The notes beneath the pieces were generated by a model that was not told where the DNA came from, did no database searches, and was given only the letters and a program-made list of their open reading frames with translations. A stretch of DNA of 60,842 nt from a virus: positions 1 through 60,842 of IMG/VR virus record IMGVR_UViG_3300002835_000194. One strand, given 5' to 3'. How positions within the stretch are numbered: the first letter of the stretch is position 1; the number at the start of each line of letters is the position of its first letter. Positions 27,069 through 35,622 of this stretch are shown piece after piece. A program made the position numbers and the translations under genes.

Positions 27069-29201
27069 ATGGCCTATGTAATTAACAAATTTAATGGTGA
27101 TAGACTTACCATACTAGAAGATGGTACAAAGAACGAATCAACAAGTTTAGGCCTTGTTGGTAGAAATTATGTCGGCTACGGAGAAATACAAAATGAAAAT
27201 TTTGTTTTCCTATTAGAAAATTTTGCAAATTCTACAGCTCCGTCAAAACCTCTTGCTGGTCAAACCTGGTATAATACTTCAACAAAAACTCTTAATGTGT
27301 ATAGCGGAACCGGATGGGCTCCGGCAGGAGGAGCCGCTGTTTCTAACACGGCACCTAACACAGCTATAGATGCAGCTTCAACAAATCCCATTCCGGGAGC
27401 TTTGTGGTTTAAAAACGATACTAATCAACTGTATGTGTCAGACGGTACAGAGTGGAATCTTATAGGACCGGATGCTATAGAAAATTTTGGCATAACAAAA
27501 TTAGTTAGTAGACCCATATCAGATGTAAACGGAGTACAACACCCAGCAGCTCTTCTTTATAGTAACGATGAGCCTATAGCAATTTACACCAGCGATTCTT
27601 TTACGATTAATACTTCGGAAAATTTAGTAGGATACACATCGCTGGTTAGGGGAATAAATTTAAAATCCGGAACAAATTTAAACGGAAGCGTATTAGGTAA
27701 TTCTACCAGCGCCACTAGGTTAGAAAATTATGTAAACATTAATGGAATTCCTTTTAACGGTACACAGAGTATTAACATAAAATCTTCAACTACTAATACT
27801 CTTTCTCGAGGAACGTATCTTATAGGGAACAATTTTGACGGCAGTTCCGCTACCACATGGTCAGTAGATGCATCGTCAACGAATGTAATAGGAAAGGTAG
27901 TGGTTAGAGACAGTTCCGGAAATTTCAGTGCGGGCACTGTTACTGCTGATTTAATAGGAGATGTCACAGGTAATGTTACATCTATTTCGGGAACCAGTAG
28001 ATTTGATGTAATAGAGGCGAATACATTCGTCGGAAACACTTTAACAGGTAATGCTAGAACTGCATCTAGATTGGCTACCCCAGTCACAATTAACGGCGTT
28101 TCTTTTGACGGTAGTGCGAATATCACAGTTCCTGCTTCCGCTAATACATTAACAGGAAATACAATACCTTCAAATGTTACACAATCGAGTTTAACTTCTA
28201 TAGGAACTTTGGCCGATTTAAATGTGGGAGAATTTGGGGTAAAAATTGGTAGCGGTCAACAACTAAAATTATACCTAGACAGTAATAATCCAACCATCGA
28301 GTCTACAGTAGCTAATGGTAGCTTGAGTTTAGAAATAAACGATTCTCCAAAGAGTCAGAATAATCCTGCTATTTCTTTCGTGAGCTCGGCTCAAGCAGTT
28401 ATATTGGGCGGAGATAATAATCCTGCATTTACTAAAACTAAAAGTGGTGCTATAAATCTTGGCTTGCCAGATTTTAAGTGGAATACGGTTTATGCCACAG
28501 AATATCAAGGTAGTGTATCTAGGGTAAGTTCTTTATATCCTACAGTAGGTGGAACTACAATTACTGCTAATGCAGACGTTATTATAACAGGTAATCTTAC
28601 TATTCAAGGTACAACATTATCAGTTAATTCAACTGTCGTAAATGTAGCGGATAAAACATTAACTTTAGCTTCAGGTTCTCCTAGCTCAGCAGCAGCAGAT
28701 CAGTCCGGATTATTGATAGACGGATCATTCGCTGAGTTTTATTATAGAGCAACTGGTGATAAGTGGGTTTCAAATAAAGACATAGATGTAGGATCTAACA
28801 AATTTCGAGGTAGAGCAACATCGGCTGAATATGCAGATTTAGCTGAAAATTATGTAGCAGATAACTTGTATGAACCAGGAACTGTATTGGCATTTGGCGG
28901 CGAGTTTGAAGTTACGCTAGCAGAAGATGAAACTAGAGCAGTAGCTGGAATAGTTTCAACTAATCCTGCATATCTAATGAATTCTGAATGTAAGGGAAAA
29001 TATGTCACGGCCCTGGCACTAGAGGGCAGGGTTCCGTGTAAAGTTAGGGGAAAAATACGCAAAGGTGATTTACTAACCAGTGGCGGTAACGGATATGCTA
29101 GACCATCTATGGATCCAAAAATTGGAACTATTGTAGGAAAAGCCCTTGAAGATTTTGACGGTACAGAAGGAATTATAGAGGTTGTTGTTTCTAAATTATA
29201 A
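27069..29201 (+). CDS. Tail fibre protein, paralogue 3, with AEYADLAE C-terminal domain
   Basis: 710 residues. N-terminal module as in its neighbours (GYGEIQNENFVFLLENFA, GQTWYNTSTKTLNVYSG). The central part has TGNARTASRLATPVTINGVS repeats, typical of trimeric beta-structured fibres. The last about 125 residues, from AEYADLAENYVADNLYEPGT, form a compact domain shared with paralogue 4. It has GGEFEVT, NPAYLMNSECKG and LEGRVPCKVRGKIRKGDLL. This resembles the C-terminal domains related to Peptidase_G2-type self-cleaving regions in phage fibres; whether it cleaves is unknown. The CGGAGC ribosome site lies six bases before the ATG. Confidence 0.86.
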   Translation: MAYVINKFNGDRLTILEDGTKNESTSLGLVGRNYVGYGEIQNENFVFLLENFANSTAPSKPLAGQTWYNTSTKTLNVYSGTGWAPAGGAAVSNTAPNTAIDAASTNPIPGALWFKNDTNQLYVSDGTEWNLIGPDAIENFGITKLVSRPISDVNGVQHPAALLYSNDEPIAIYTSDSFTINTSENLVGYTSLVRGINLKSGTNLNGSVLGNSTSATRLENYVNINGIPFNGTQSINIKSSTTNTLSRGTYLIGNNFDGSSATTWSVDASSTNVIGKVVVRDSSGNFSAGTVTADLIGDVTGNVTSISGTSRFDVIEANTFVGNTLTGNARTASRLATPVTINGVSFDGSANITVPASANTLTGNTIPSNVTQSSLTSIGTLADLNVGEFGVKIGSGQQLKLYLDSNNPTIESTVANGSLSLEINDSPKSQNNPAISFVSSAQAVILGGDNNPAFTKTKSGAINLGLPDFKWNTVYATEYQGSVSRVSSLYPTVGGTTITANADVIITGNLTIQGTTLSVNSTVVNVADKTLTLASGSPSSAAADQSGLLIDGSFAEFYYRATGDKWVSNKDIDVGSNKFRGRATSAEYADLAENYVADNLYEPGTVLAFGGEFEVTLAEDETRAVAGIVSTNPAYLMNSECKGKYVTALALEGRVPCKVRGKIRKGDLLTSGGNGYARPSMDPKIGTIVGKALEDFDGTEGIIEVVVSKL

Positions 29202-29214
29202 GAATAGTTTAACG

Positions 29215-29222
29215 CATAAATA
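29215..29222 (+). promoter_or_regulatory. Candidate T4-type late promoter
   Basis: CATAAATA in a 41-base gap between fibre paralogues 3 and 4 matches TATAAATA at seven of eight positions and lies 21 bases before the ATG. This leaves room for a short leader that contains TGGAG. The match, spacing and intergenic position together make it the best plus-strand late promoter in the window. Confidence 0.5.
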
Positions 29223-29242
29223 CTGAATAATGGAGTTTATAG

Positions 29243-30991
29243 ATGGCATATCAAGTTGATAAATTTAACGGCACTTTTTTAGTATCTGTTGACGATGGTA
29301 CTATTGATACAACCACAGATCTAAGATTTGTTGGTAAAAATTATGCTGGTTATGGCGAAGTGCAAAATGAAAATTTTCTTCACTTGCTAGAGAATTTTGC
29401 CAATACGACAGCTCCTCCAAAAAGAATTACAGGTCAAATTTGGTTTGATACTGGTAGTAAAAAGCTTAAGTTTTTTGACGGTACTAGATTCAGAACTGCT
29501 AGTGGTGCAGAGATTGGAGTTGAACCCCCTCCAGGATTACAACCAGGAGATATGTGGTTTGACACAAGTGCAGAACAGCTTTATACCTGGAACGGAACAG
29601 AATACATATTAATTGGTCCCATAGCCAGTCCTACCACGGGCGAATCTGCGGCAGTTCAGGATACAGTAAAAGATGATGTTAATAACAATCATTCTATTTT
29701 AAAATTAGTTTCTGAAGGCGAAGTTGTTGCGATTTTGAGTGCAGATTCTTTTAGACTTAACACATCCAACTCAATTACCGGTTTCCAAGATATTAAGAAA
29801 GGTATCACTCTTGTAAACACTAATGGAACTACGGGTGTAACAAGTACCGATCATTATTTTTGGGGTACTGCTGCTAATGCAGTTAAGTTGGGAGGTTTTT
29901 CTGCATCGGATTTTGTTAGATCCGGAGCAGCAACGTTTTCTACGGGATTATCAGTAGCTGATTCGGGATTGACAATTGGCGATCAGAATGATCTTAGAAT
30001 ATGGGTTGAAGATGGTAACAATGTTTTATTAGAAAATCAACTAGGCGATAATATTACCTTTAGAATTAAAACATCTACTAACACCGATGTTTTGAGAATT
30101 TCTTCTACAGGAGTATTTCCTCCTACAGATTCAACATTTAATTTAGGAACTTCTGGTAGTGCTTGGTTACAAGTAACTGCTAATACCTTCAATGGTTCAT
30201 TAGTAGGAAATGTAACAGGAAATACCACAGGTGTACACAAAGGAAACGTACTAGCTAGCGATAATTCAGTAGCTTATAATGCAACAACAAAAGTTTATAC
30301 CGGTAGTTTTACCGGAAATCTAACAGGAAACGTTACAGGTAGTGTTACAGGTACAGCGTCTTCGGCATCTACATTGGGTGGTATTTCTGCTTCAGAGTCC
30401 GTTTCTAATAGTACGATTCCAATTAGAACATCTTCGGGTAACATTCTAGCTAATCAATTTGTAGGAACATCTGATAAGACCGACAGATTAAAAATTAATG
30501 ATGCTGCCTCCGATACAGATCCAAATTATCGTTCAGCCAAAACTACGGCTACAGCCAGTACTATAGCTGCTAGAGACTCGTCCGGAGATATATATGCTGT
30601 TAAGTTCAGAGGAACTGCAACAGCAGCAGAATATGGCGATTTAGCAGAAAAATATCTACCAGATCAAGATTATGAAGTGGGAACAGTTGTATCTGTAGGC
30701 GGCGAAAAAGAAATTACAGCATCAAAATTTGGAGACAGAGCGATAGGTGTTGTTTCAGAGTTTCCTGCATATCTTATGAATAACAATTTATCTGGTGGTG
30801 TAGCGGTAGCACTTAAAGGAAGAGTTCCTGTTAAAGTTGTTGGAGCAGTTAAAAAAGGCGATCGATTGATTGCAGTTGATAATGGAACTGCACAAAAAGC
30901 TGCATTTCACTCTCATGCCGATGTGTTTGCTATAGCTTTAGAAACCAATGATGAAGTACAGCAAAAACTTGTTGAATGTATCGTAATATAA
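29243..30991 (+). CDS. Tail fibre protein, paralogue 4, with AEYGDLAE C-terminal domain
   Basis: 582 residues, the shortest of the four. The N-terminal module is closest to paralogue 3 (GKNYAGYGEVQNENFLHLLE, GQIWFDTGSKKLKFFDGTRF, GDMWFDTSAEQLYTWNG). The centre has LTGNVTGSVTGTASSASTLG-type repeats. From residue about 462 the C-terminal domain AEYGDLAEKYLPDQDYEVGT, FPAYLMNNNLSGG and LKGRVPVKVVGAVKKGDRLI matches that of paralogue 3, but lacks its two Cys residues. A late promoter precedes it, so it may be expressed more strongly than the others. The likely role is a host-recognition fibre subunit. Confidence 0.86.
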   Translation: MAYQVDKFNGTFLVSVDDGTIDTTTDLRFVGKNYAGYGEVQNENFLHLLENFANTTAPPKRITGQIWFDTGSKKLKFFDGTRFRTASGAEIGVEPPPGLQPGDMWFDTSAEQLYTWNGTEYILIGPIASPTTGESAAVQDTVKDDVNNNHSILKLVSEGEVVAILSADSFRLNTSNSITGFQDIKKGITLVNTNGTTGVTSTDHYFWGTAANAVKLGGFSASDFVRSGAATFSTGLSVADSGLTIGDQNDLRIWVEDGNNVLLENQLGDNITFRIKTSTNTDVLRISSTGVFPPTDSTFNLGTSGSAWLQVTANTFNGSLVGNVTGNTTGVHKGNVLASDNSVAYNATTKVYTGSFTGNLTGNVTGSVTGTASSASTLGGISASESVSNSTIPIRTSSGNILANQFVGTSDKTDRLKINDAASDTDPNYRSAKTTATASTIAARDSSGDIYAVKFRGTATAAEYGDLAEKYLPDQDYEVGTVVSVGGEKEITASKFGDRAIGVVSEFPAYLMNNNLSGGVAVALKGRVPVKVVGAVKKGDRLIAVDNGTAQKAAFHSHADVFAIALETNDEVQQKLVECIVI

Positions 30992-31003
30992 GGAAGAATA
31001 AAA

Positions 31004-32023
31004 ATGGCATCAGTCGGATCACAAATATCAGCAGCGGACTATAACGCTATTAGAAATAAAATCATAGCTGTTATGGGAACAGGTACAACAAATCCTACCA
31101 CCGGAGTGACTGATTATACATTTGGCTATGGACAACAATTAATGAGTTCGGCTGTGTCAGAAGGACAAACGATTACTAGAGCACAGTTTGAAAATTTAAA
31201 AAATGACATATTAAATGCTAGACTACACCAAGATGGAACAACTCCTACTATTACCACAGTTAACGTTGGCGATGTTGTAAGATATGGAGCCACCCATCCA
31301 ATAACACAATACGATACATTAACTTCTACAGCTATTACTAATAAATTTAATCTAGGAACAGGGTACTTTAGTACAGTAGCAGTTAAAGATAACGTAGGTA
31401 CAGATCTTGTTATGCCTATTACGAGAACTACTAGCTGGAGCTCTAGTGTTTCTTGTAACGTTACAGCTACTTTTGCTAGTGTAAATGCAATGCGTTACTT
31501 CTTCAATAGCGGCGGCCGAATCAATTTTAATAGTAGCAGAACAGGCGGTGCTTCAACTTCTCAAAACAACATATGGTCTTCGACTTTAACCTCGGCAGGT
31601 ACACAGGGGCTAGGTTCAATCAGTAGCGGAAACCAAGGTGTTAATTTTTATAATCTCACAACGACTGATCAAATTTGGTATTCGATTACATCTTCGGCTC
31701 CTTATGCTTCGAATACGTGGAGATTACGAGCTAGATTAGGAAGTGGGGCAGTGGGTACTTCTACGTTTACGGCAACATCTATTATTTTTACAATTACTTG
31801 GACCGACGGATATACAGATCCTGATACAAATGCTGGAAACCCAGCACTAACCAATCCACCAGCTGACGTGGTAGATGGAACATTGAATTTAACAGTTACC
31901 CAAACTTATGCCGGTAGCACATCTGGAATTAATTTATTACCTGTAGTAACACCTCCTGCAGTTCAGCCAGTATGGACAATTACATTGCCTACATATAGTA
32001 ATACTGCAATCTCTGGTTCATAA
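31004..32023 (+). CDS. Fibre-like virion structural protein
   Basis: 339 residues. The N-terminus (ISAADYNAIRNKIIAVMGTG) and the beta-rich middle (NAMRYFFNSGGRINFNSSRT, then ASNTWRLRARLG and TSIIFTITWTDGYTD) are of a type found in fibre-associated proteins of marine myoviruses. The C-terminus is Thr/Pro-rich with a low-complexity beta segment. A strong AAGGAAG ribosome site precedes the ATG. It closes the structural operon: a hairpin follows within 20-45 bases. No enzyme motif was seen. It may be a small tip or head fibre; the exact location is unknown. Confidence 0.8.
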   Translation: MASVGSQISAADYNAIRNKIIAVMGTGTTNPTTGVTDYTFGYGQQLMSSAVSEGQTITRAQFENLKNDILNARLHQDGTTPTITTVNVGDVVRYGATHPITQYDTLTSTAITNKFNLGTGYFSTVAVKDNVGTDLVMPITRTTSWSSSVSCNVTATFASVNAMRYFFNSGGRINFNSSRTGGASTSQNNIWSSTLTSAGTQGLGSISSGNQGVNFYNLTTTDQIWYSITSSAPYASNTWRLRARLGSGAVGTSTFTATSIIFTITWTDGYTDPDTNAGNPALTNPPADVVDGTLNLTVTQTYAGSTSGINLLPVVTPPAVQPVWTITLPTYSNTAISGS

Positions 32024-32040
32024 TCTCATATCCCTAATTT

Positions 32041-32066
32041 AAGTAGCACTAAATAATATGCTACTT
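32041..32066 (+). terminator. Hairpin after the fibre operon, candidate terminator
   Basis: A perfect 8-bp stem (AAGTAGCA / TGCTACTT) with a 10-base loop, followed by TAATTAA, lies between the last structural gene and the accessory cassette. The T-run after the stem is short, so intrinsic termination may be weak. The loop contains CTAAATAA, a poor late-promoter match. An attenuator or RNA-processing site is an alternative. Confidence 0.45.
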
Positions 32067-32083
32067 TAATTAAGGGGATATAA

Positions 32084-32434
32084 ATGGATGAACGTCTTCG
32101 AAAAGCCTTAGATTTTTCCAATTTTAGGCATACTTTTTCAATTCAAAGAAAAATTTTAAAAGAAAAAAACGAAGCCCGCCTGACCTACGGCCATGCCGGT
32201 GGTATATTTAAAATTGATATGTCGCTGATCACTTTTGTTGATATGCTTATTAACAATGGTCGGAAAAACGATGTACCTTTATTAGACTCGAATGACAATC
32301 CTATTTTAATTAATGATTTAGAAGAATTTAAAAACGAAATATTAGATAGATATTTTACTTCTACTTTAGAGTATTATAAAGAATACGAAAAAGTAAAAAA
32401 GACAAGGTCATTAGAAAAACTGTTAGAACTATGA
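32084..32434 (+). CDS. Conserved phage hypothetical protein
   Basis: 116 residues, mostly helical and charged (DERLRKALDFSNFRHTFSIQ, then EYYKEYEKVKKTRSLEKLLE at the C-terminus). It begins after an AAGGGG ribosome site seven bases upstream, the strongest start signal at the head of the cassette. Its stop overlaps the next ATG (ATGA), which couples it to the first glycosyltransferase-like gene. I recognise similar proteins after the fibre genes of other marine T4-like phages but know no function. It may belong with the structural block rather than with the cassette. Confidence 0.78.
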   Translation: MDERLRKALDFSNFRHTFSIQRKILKEKNEARLTYGHAGGIFKIDMSLITFVDMLINNGRKNDVPLLDSNDNPILINDLEEFKNEILDRYFTSTLEYYKEYEKVKKTRSLEKLLEL

Positions 32435-33291
32435 AAAAAGGAGTAATAGTTTTTGCACATAATAGCCCTTTTATAGATTATGGATTGTTAGCAATTATAT
32501 CTGGGGGGTTAGCTAAGAAAAATCTCGGAGTACCAGTGTCCTTAGTAACAGACACTGGCACATTGGCGTGGTTGAACTCTTCTGGGATGGAAAAAAAGTT
32601 AAGCGATGTTTTTGAAAATATTATAGAAGTCGAATATCCGTATACAGAAAATAAAAGAAAATTGCACGATGGATTTTATCATCAAACGGTTCCTTTTATA
32701 AATTCCAATAGATGTGATGCTTATTCATTATCGCCGTATGATAATACTTTATTAATAGACAGTGATTTTTTAATTTTCACTGATAGATTGAACGAGTATT
32801 GGAATGTTGAATCTAATGTTATGATCGGAAGTTATATTAATGATATTTTAGATGATCGTCCGGGATATTTAGATAAGAGAATTTCGGAATCGAGTATTCC
32901 CTTATTATGGGCAACTACAGTGATGTTTAAAAAAAATAAAGAAAGCGAATTTTTCTTTAAACTAGTAGAATTTATAAAAGTAAATTACGTTTATTTTGCT
33001 GATCTTTTTAGATTCAACCCATTACAATTTAGAAATGATATTGCATTCAGTATAGCTAAACATATACTCAGTGGATACGAAGTTGAAAATATTTATAATC
33101 TTCCCTGTTTAACGTCTACCCTTGATAAAGATGTTATATTGGAAATTGATAAAAATGGTAAGATGATAATTTTAATGAATCCTAATGATGACGGAAATTA
33201 CAAGGCTGCGAAAATTATAAACACTGATATTCATGTGATGAACAAGCAAAGTATTATTAGAAATAAAGACGTCCTAATGGAATTAATATGA
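32431..33291 (+). CDS. Glycosyltransferase-like protein (GT-A fold, DSD motif)
   Basis: 286 residues. The N-terminus is a Rossmann-like beta-strand (KKGVIVFAHNSPFIDYGLLA) and residues 105-116 read YDNTLLIDSDFLIF, placing a DxD-type metal/nucleotide-sugar site at Asp110-Asp112. The length and the DxD after about 110 residues fit a GT8/GT-A-like enzyme. Later segments (WATTVMFKKNKESEFFFKL, NDIAFSIAKHI) resemble the acceptor half of such enzymes. Start and stop both overlap neighbours by ATGA. It is probably cytoplasmic; there is no signal peptide. Donor and acceptor are unknown. Confidence 0.75.
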   Translation: MKKGVIVFAHNSPFIDYGLLAIISGGLAKKNLGVPVSLVTDTGTLAWLNSSGMEKKLSDVFENIIEVEYPYTENKRKLHDGFYHQTVPFINSNRCDAYSLSPYDNTLLIDSDFLIFTDRLNEYWNVESNVMIGSYINDILDDRPGYLDKRISESSIPLLWATTVMFKKNKESEFFFKLVEFIKVNYVYFADLFRFNPLQFRNDIAFSIAKHILSGYEVENIYNLPCLTSTLDKDVILEIDKNGKMIILMNPNDDGNYKAAKIINTDIHVMNKQSIIRNKDVLMELI

Positions 33292-34130
33292 AATTTGGTT
33301 ATTTAATATTCGCTTCTAACGAAAATATAGATTATCTTAGAATGGCCTATTGCTTGGCTATGAGTATTAAAAATACTCAGAAAGAAGGATACGACCAAGT
33401 AGCATTAGTTATAGATGATAAGTCAAAAGTTGATACTCTTAGTTCTCCTTGGGTCTTTGATAATATCATTGAATGGAATCAAAAGAAGGGTTGGGACGGA
33501 AGATCTTGGATGGACGAATTAACTCCTTTTGATTATACAGTATGTTTAGATGCCGATATGCTGTTCATGAGAGATTATAGTCATTGGATAGATTATTTTG
33601 TTGATAACAACACAGAACTCTTTATAACAAATAAGAGTTATACTTTTAGAAATGACATTGTCACAGACAATTTTTATAGAAAAACTTTCGAAAAGAACGA
33701 CCTTCCGAATTTGTATAGCTTTTACACTTTTTTTAAGAAAGATTCTCAATTATCAAAAGAATTCTTTTCTTTAGGAAGATTCATTATTGAGAATCCTGTT
33801 GAATTTTCAAATCTATTTTTAAGTAAACACGTACCAAAAGTTTTAGGAACTGATGAAGCGTTTGCCTTGAGTGCAAAAATATTAGATATTTCAGATGATA
33901 TTAGTTACGATTTAAGTTTTCCTTGTGTAACACATTTAAAACCTAGAATACAAGATTGGTCGTTCTCGTCTGATAAAGTTACAGATCATGTAGGGTTTTA
34001 TTTAAACGATCAAGGAAATTTAAAAATTGGTAATTTCCAACAAACAAACATAATTCATTATGTTGAAAAAGATTTAATCACTAACGAGTATGTGAGTTTA
34101 TTAGAGGATATTTTATGGTCGAAGAAATAA
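33288..34130 (+). CDS. Glycosyltransferase-like protein (GT-A fold, DAD motif)
   Basis: 280 residues and similar in layout to the preceding gene: N-terminal strand KFGYLIFASNENIDYLRMAY, then FDYTVCLDADMLFMRDYSHW with a DxD at Asp88-Asp90. LGTDEAFALSAKILDISDD near residue 190 corresponds to NDIAFSIAKH of its neighbour, so the two are probably diverged paralogues. It lacks membrane segments. It overlaps the previous gene by ATGA and the next by 16 bases. Likely a nucleotide-sugar dependent transferase; substrates cannot be told. Confidence 0.78.
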   Translation: MKFGYLIFASNENIDYLRMAYCLAMSIKNTQKEGYDQVALVIDDKSKVDTLSSPWVFDNIIEWNQKKGWDGRSWMDELTPFDYTVCLDADMLFMRDYSHWIDYFVDNNTELFITNKSYTFRNDIVTDNFYRKTFEKNDLPNLYSFYTFFKKDSQLSKEFFSLGRFIIENPVEFSNLFLSKHVPKVLGTDEAFALSAKILDISDDISYDLSFPCVTHLKPRIQDWSFSSDKVTDHVGFYLNDQGNLKIGNFQQTNIIHYVEKDLITNEYVSLLEDILWSKK

Positions 34131-34711
34131 TAATCGAAGATTATTTTGATTTAAAAATTGATATACCTGTAATAAAATACTATGTTCGATTTGACAGAGA
34201 TTCCGGAAGAGTCACAGAAGTTTTTCCTAGTCATAATAATATAGAAGAAAAAAGTTGTCTAGCAGTTGATTCTGATTTAGCTGTCGATCTGTTGACCGGA
34301 ATTAAACCACTAACGTCGGTTAGAGTAGATATTAGTCAACCGCCATTTAAAATTGTAGAACACTCAAATCAAGATTTTGTTTTAAGTAAAATTGATAATG
34401 TTCTACATAGAGTGATTGAAAAAAAATGGTCGAAAATATCTAGACCAGATGTTCAAATAATTTATAATAGAAAAGAAGAAGAGCTTATTTTTAAAATAAA
34501 TCCCTCTATAAAAGAAATGTCGTGGCCGGGTGAAAAAGAAATGATATTTTTGATTACAGGATATAATGATCCTAATAATTTAAAAGAGATGATCAAGTTT
34601 TCTATAGATGAATTATCGGCCTATCCTCAGAAATTTAAACTTAAATTGCGAAGTAAATTTAGTATTTTTACTAGACGATTGTTTTCTAATTACACTTTGG
34701 AAATTAAATGA
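34115..34711 (+). CDS. Hypothetical protein of the glycosyltransferase cassette
   Basis: 198 residues with no recognised enzyme motif. It is beta-rich in the first half (IPVIKYYVRFDRDSGRVTEV, then KSCLAVDSDLAVDLLTG) and has charged strands later (PDVQIIYNRKEEELIFKINP). The C-terminal KFKLKLRSKFSIFTRRLF is basic and could bind nucleic acid or a membrane surface, though this is only a guess. Both ends overlap neighbouring glycosyltransferase-like genes, so it is likely co-translated with them and may be an accessory subunit. Confidence 0.7.
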   Translation: MVEEIIIEDYFDLKIDIPVIKYYVRFDRDSGRVTEVFPSHNNIEEKSCLAVDSDLAVDLLTGIKPLTSVRVDISQPPFKIVEHSNQDFVLSKIDNVLHRVIEKKWSKISRPDVQIIYNRKEEELIFKINPSIKEMSWPGEKEMIFLITGYNDPNNLKEMIKFSIDELSAYPQKFKLKLRSKFSIFTRRLFSNYTLEIK

Positions 34712-35622
34712 AAGTTATTGAATTTGATGTAATTTTTCTTAGCTACGATGAACCTAATGCAGATTTGCATTATGCAGACTTGTGCAATAAAGTGCCCTGG
34801 GCTAAAAGGGTTCACGGAGTTAAAGGCAGCGATCACGCACATAAAGCAGCAGCCGAAAAATCAGAAACCGAATGGTTCGTTACTGTTGATGCAGACAATA
34901 TTGTAGATACTAGATTTTTTAATATTGATCTTGATATGAAAGATCCTAAGGTACAAGTCTACGGCTGGTGCGGCCGCAACGTGATTAATGGACTTCGTTA
35001 CGGTAACGGCGGATTAAAAATTTGGAAGAAAGATTTTGTTCTCAATATGCGCACACATGAAAACAGTGACAGTGATCGAGGACAGGTTGATTTTTGTTGG
35101 GAAGACGGATATAAAAATTTTCCTTTGAGTTTTAGTGATAGTATAATAACAGGTAGTCCTTTTCAGGCCTGGAGAGCTGGTTTCCGAGAAGGAGTTAAAA
35201 TGACCCTTCTAGACGGCGTAAAAGTTCCTCCGCAGGAAATACAAGAGAGAATATGGTGGCATAATATTCATAGGCTTCGTATGTGGTCAACGGTTGGTGC
35301 CCATGAAGATAATGGTTTGTTCGCTGTTATGGGATCTAGACTAGGAACCTGGATGACTAATTGTACTGATTGGAATTATGTAGATGTTCGAGATTTTGAA
35401 ATTTTACGTAATATTTACAATGAAAACGTAAAACGTTATGAAACAGATTTTAACGGATTGATAGAAGCTACAAAGGATCTTGGAGATAAGATTAAAGTGC
35501 AATTAGGTTTGCATTGGCCTTATTTAGATCCTGATCAAAGCAAATATACATTAGATTTATATAATGAAACTATGAATCTGAATGACACTTATTTTAGAAT
35601 GCCTGTCCCTGCAAATGTATGA
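34708..35622 (+). CDS. Glycosyltransferase-like phage protein (LSYDEPNA family)
   Basis: 304 residues. The start FDVIFLSYDEPNADLHYADL and RVHGVKGSDHAHKAAAEKSE, followed by EWFVTVDADNIVDTRFF (DxD at Asp61-Asp63), form a GT2-like nucleotide-binding half. I know this family from marine phages without an assigned substrate. YGWCGRNVINGLRYGNGGLK and the Trp-rich WRAGFREGVKM segment match the C-terminal module of the next gene, so the two are paralogues. The overlap with the previous gene is ATGA. The DxD and overall plan support transferase activity, but it has not been shown for the family as far as I know. Confidence 0.72.
   Translation: MKVIEFDVIFLSYDEPNADLHYADLCNKVPWAKRVHGVKGSDHAHKAAAEKSETEWFVTVDADNIVDTRFFNIDLDMKDPKVQVYGWCGRNVINGLRYGNGGLKIWKKDFVLNMRTHENSDSDRGQVDFCWEDGYKNFPLSFSDSIITGSPFQAWRAGFREGVKMTLLDGVKVPPQEIQERIWWHNIHRLRMWSTVGAHEDNGLFAVMGSRLGTWMTNCTDWNYVDVRDFEILRNIYNENVKRYETDFNGLIEATKDLGDKIKVQLGLHWPYLDPDQSKYTLDLYNETMNLNDTYFRMPVPANV

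Noticed and set aside
32077-32086. ATATAAATGG as a late promoter
   Set aside because: The box TATAAATG runs into the start codon of the next gene, and AAGGGG before it acts as ribosome site, so it cannot act as its promoter.
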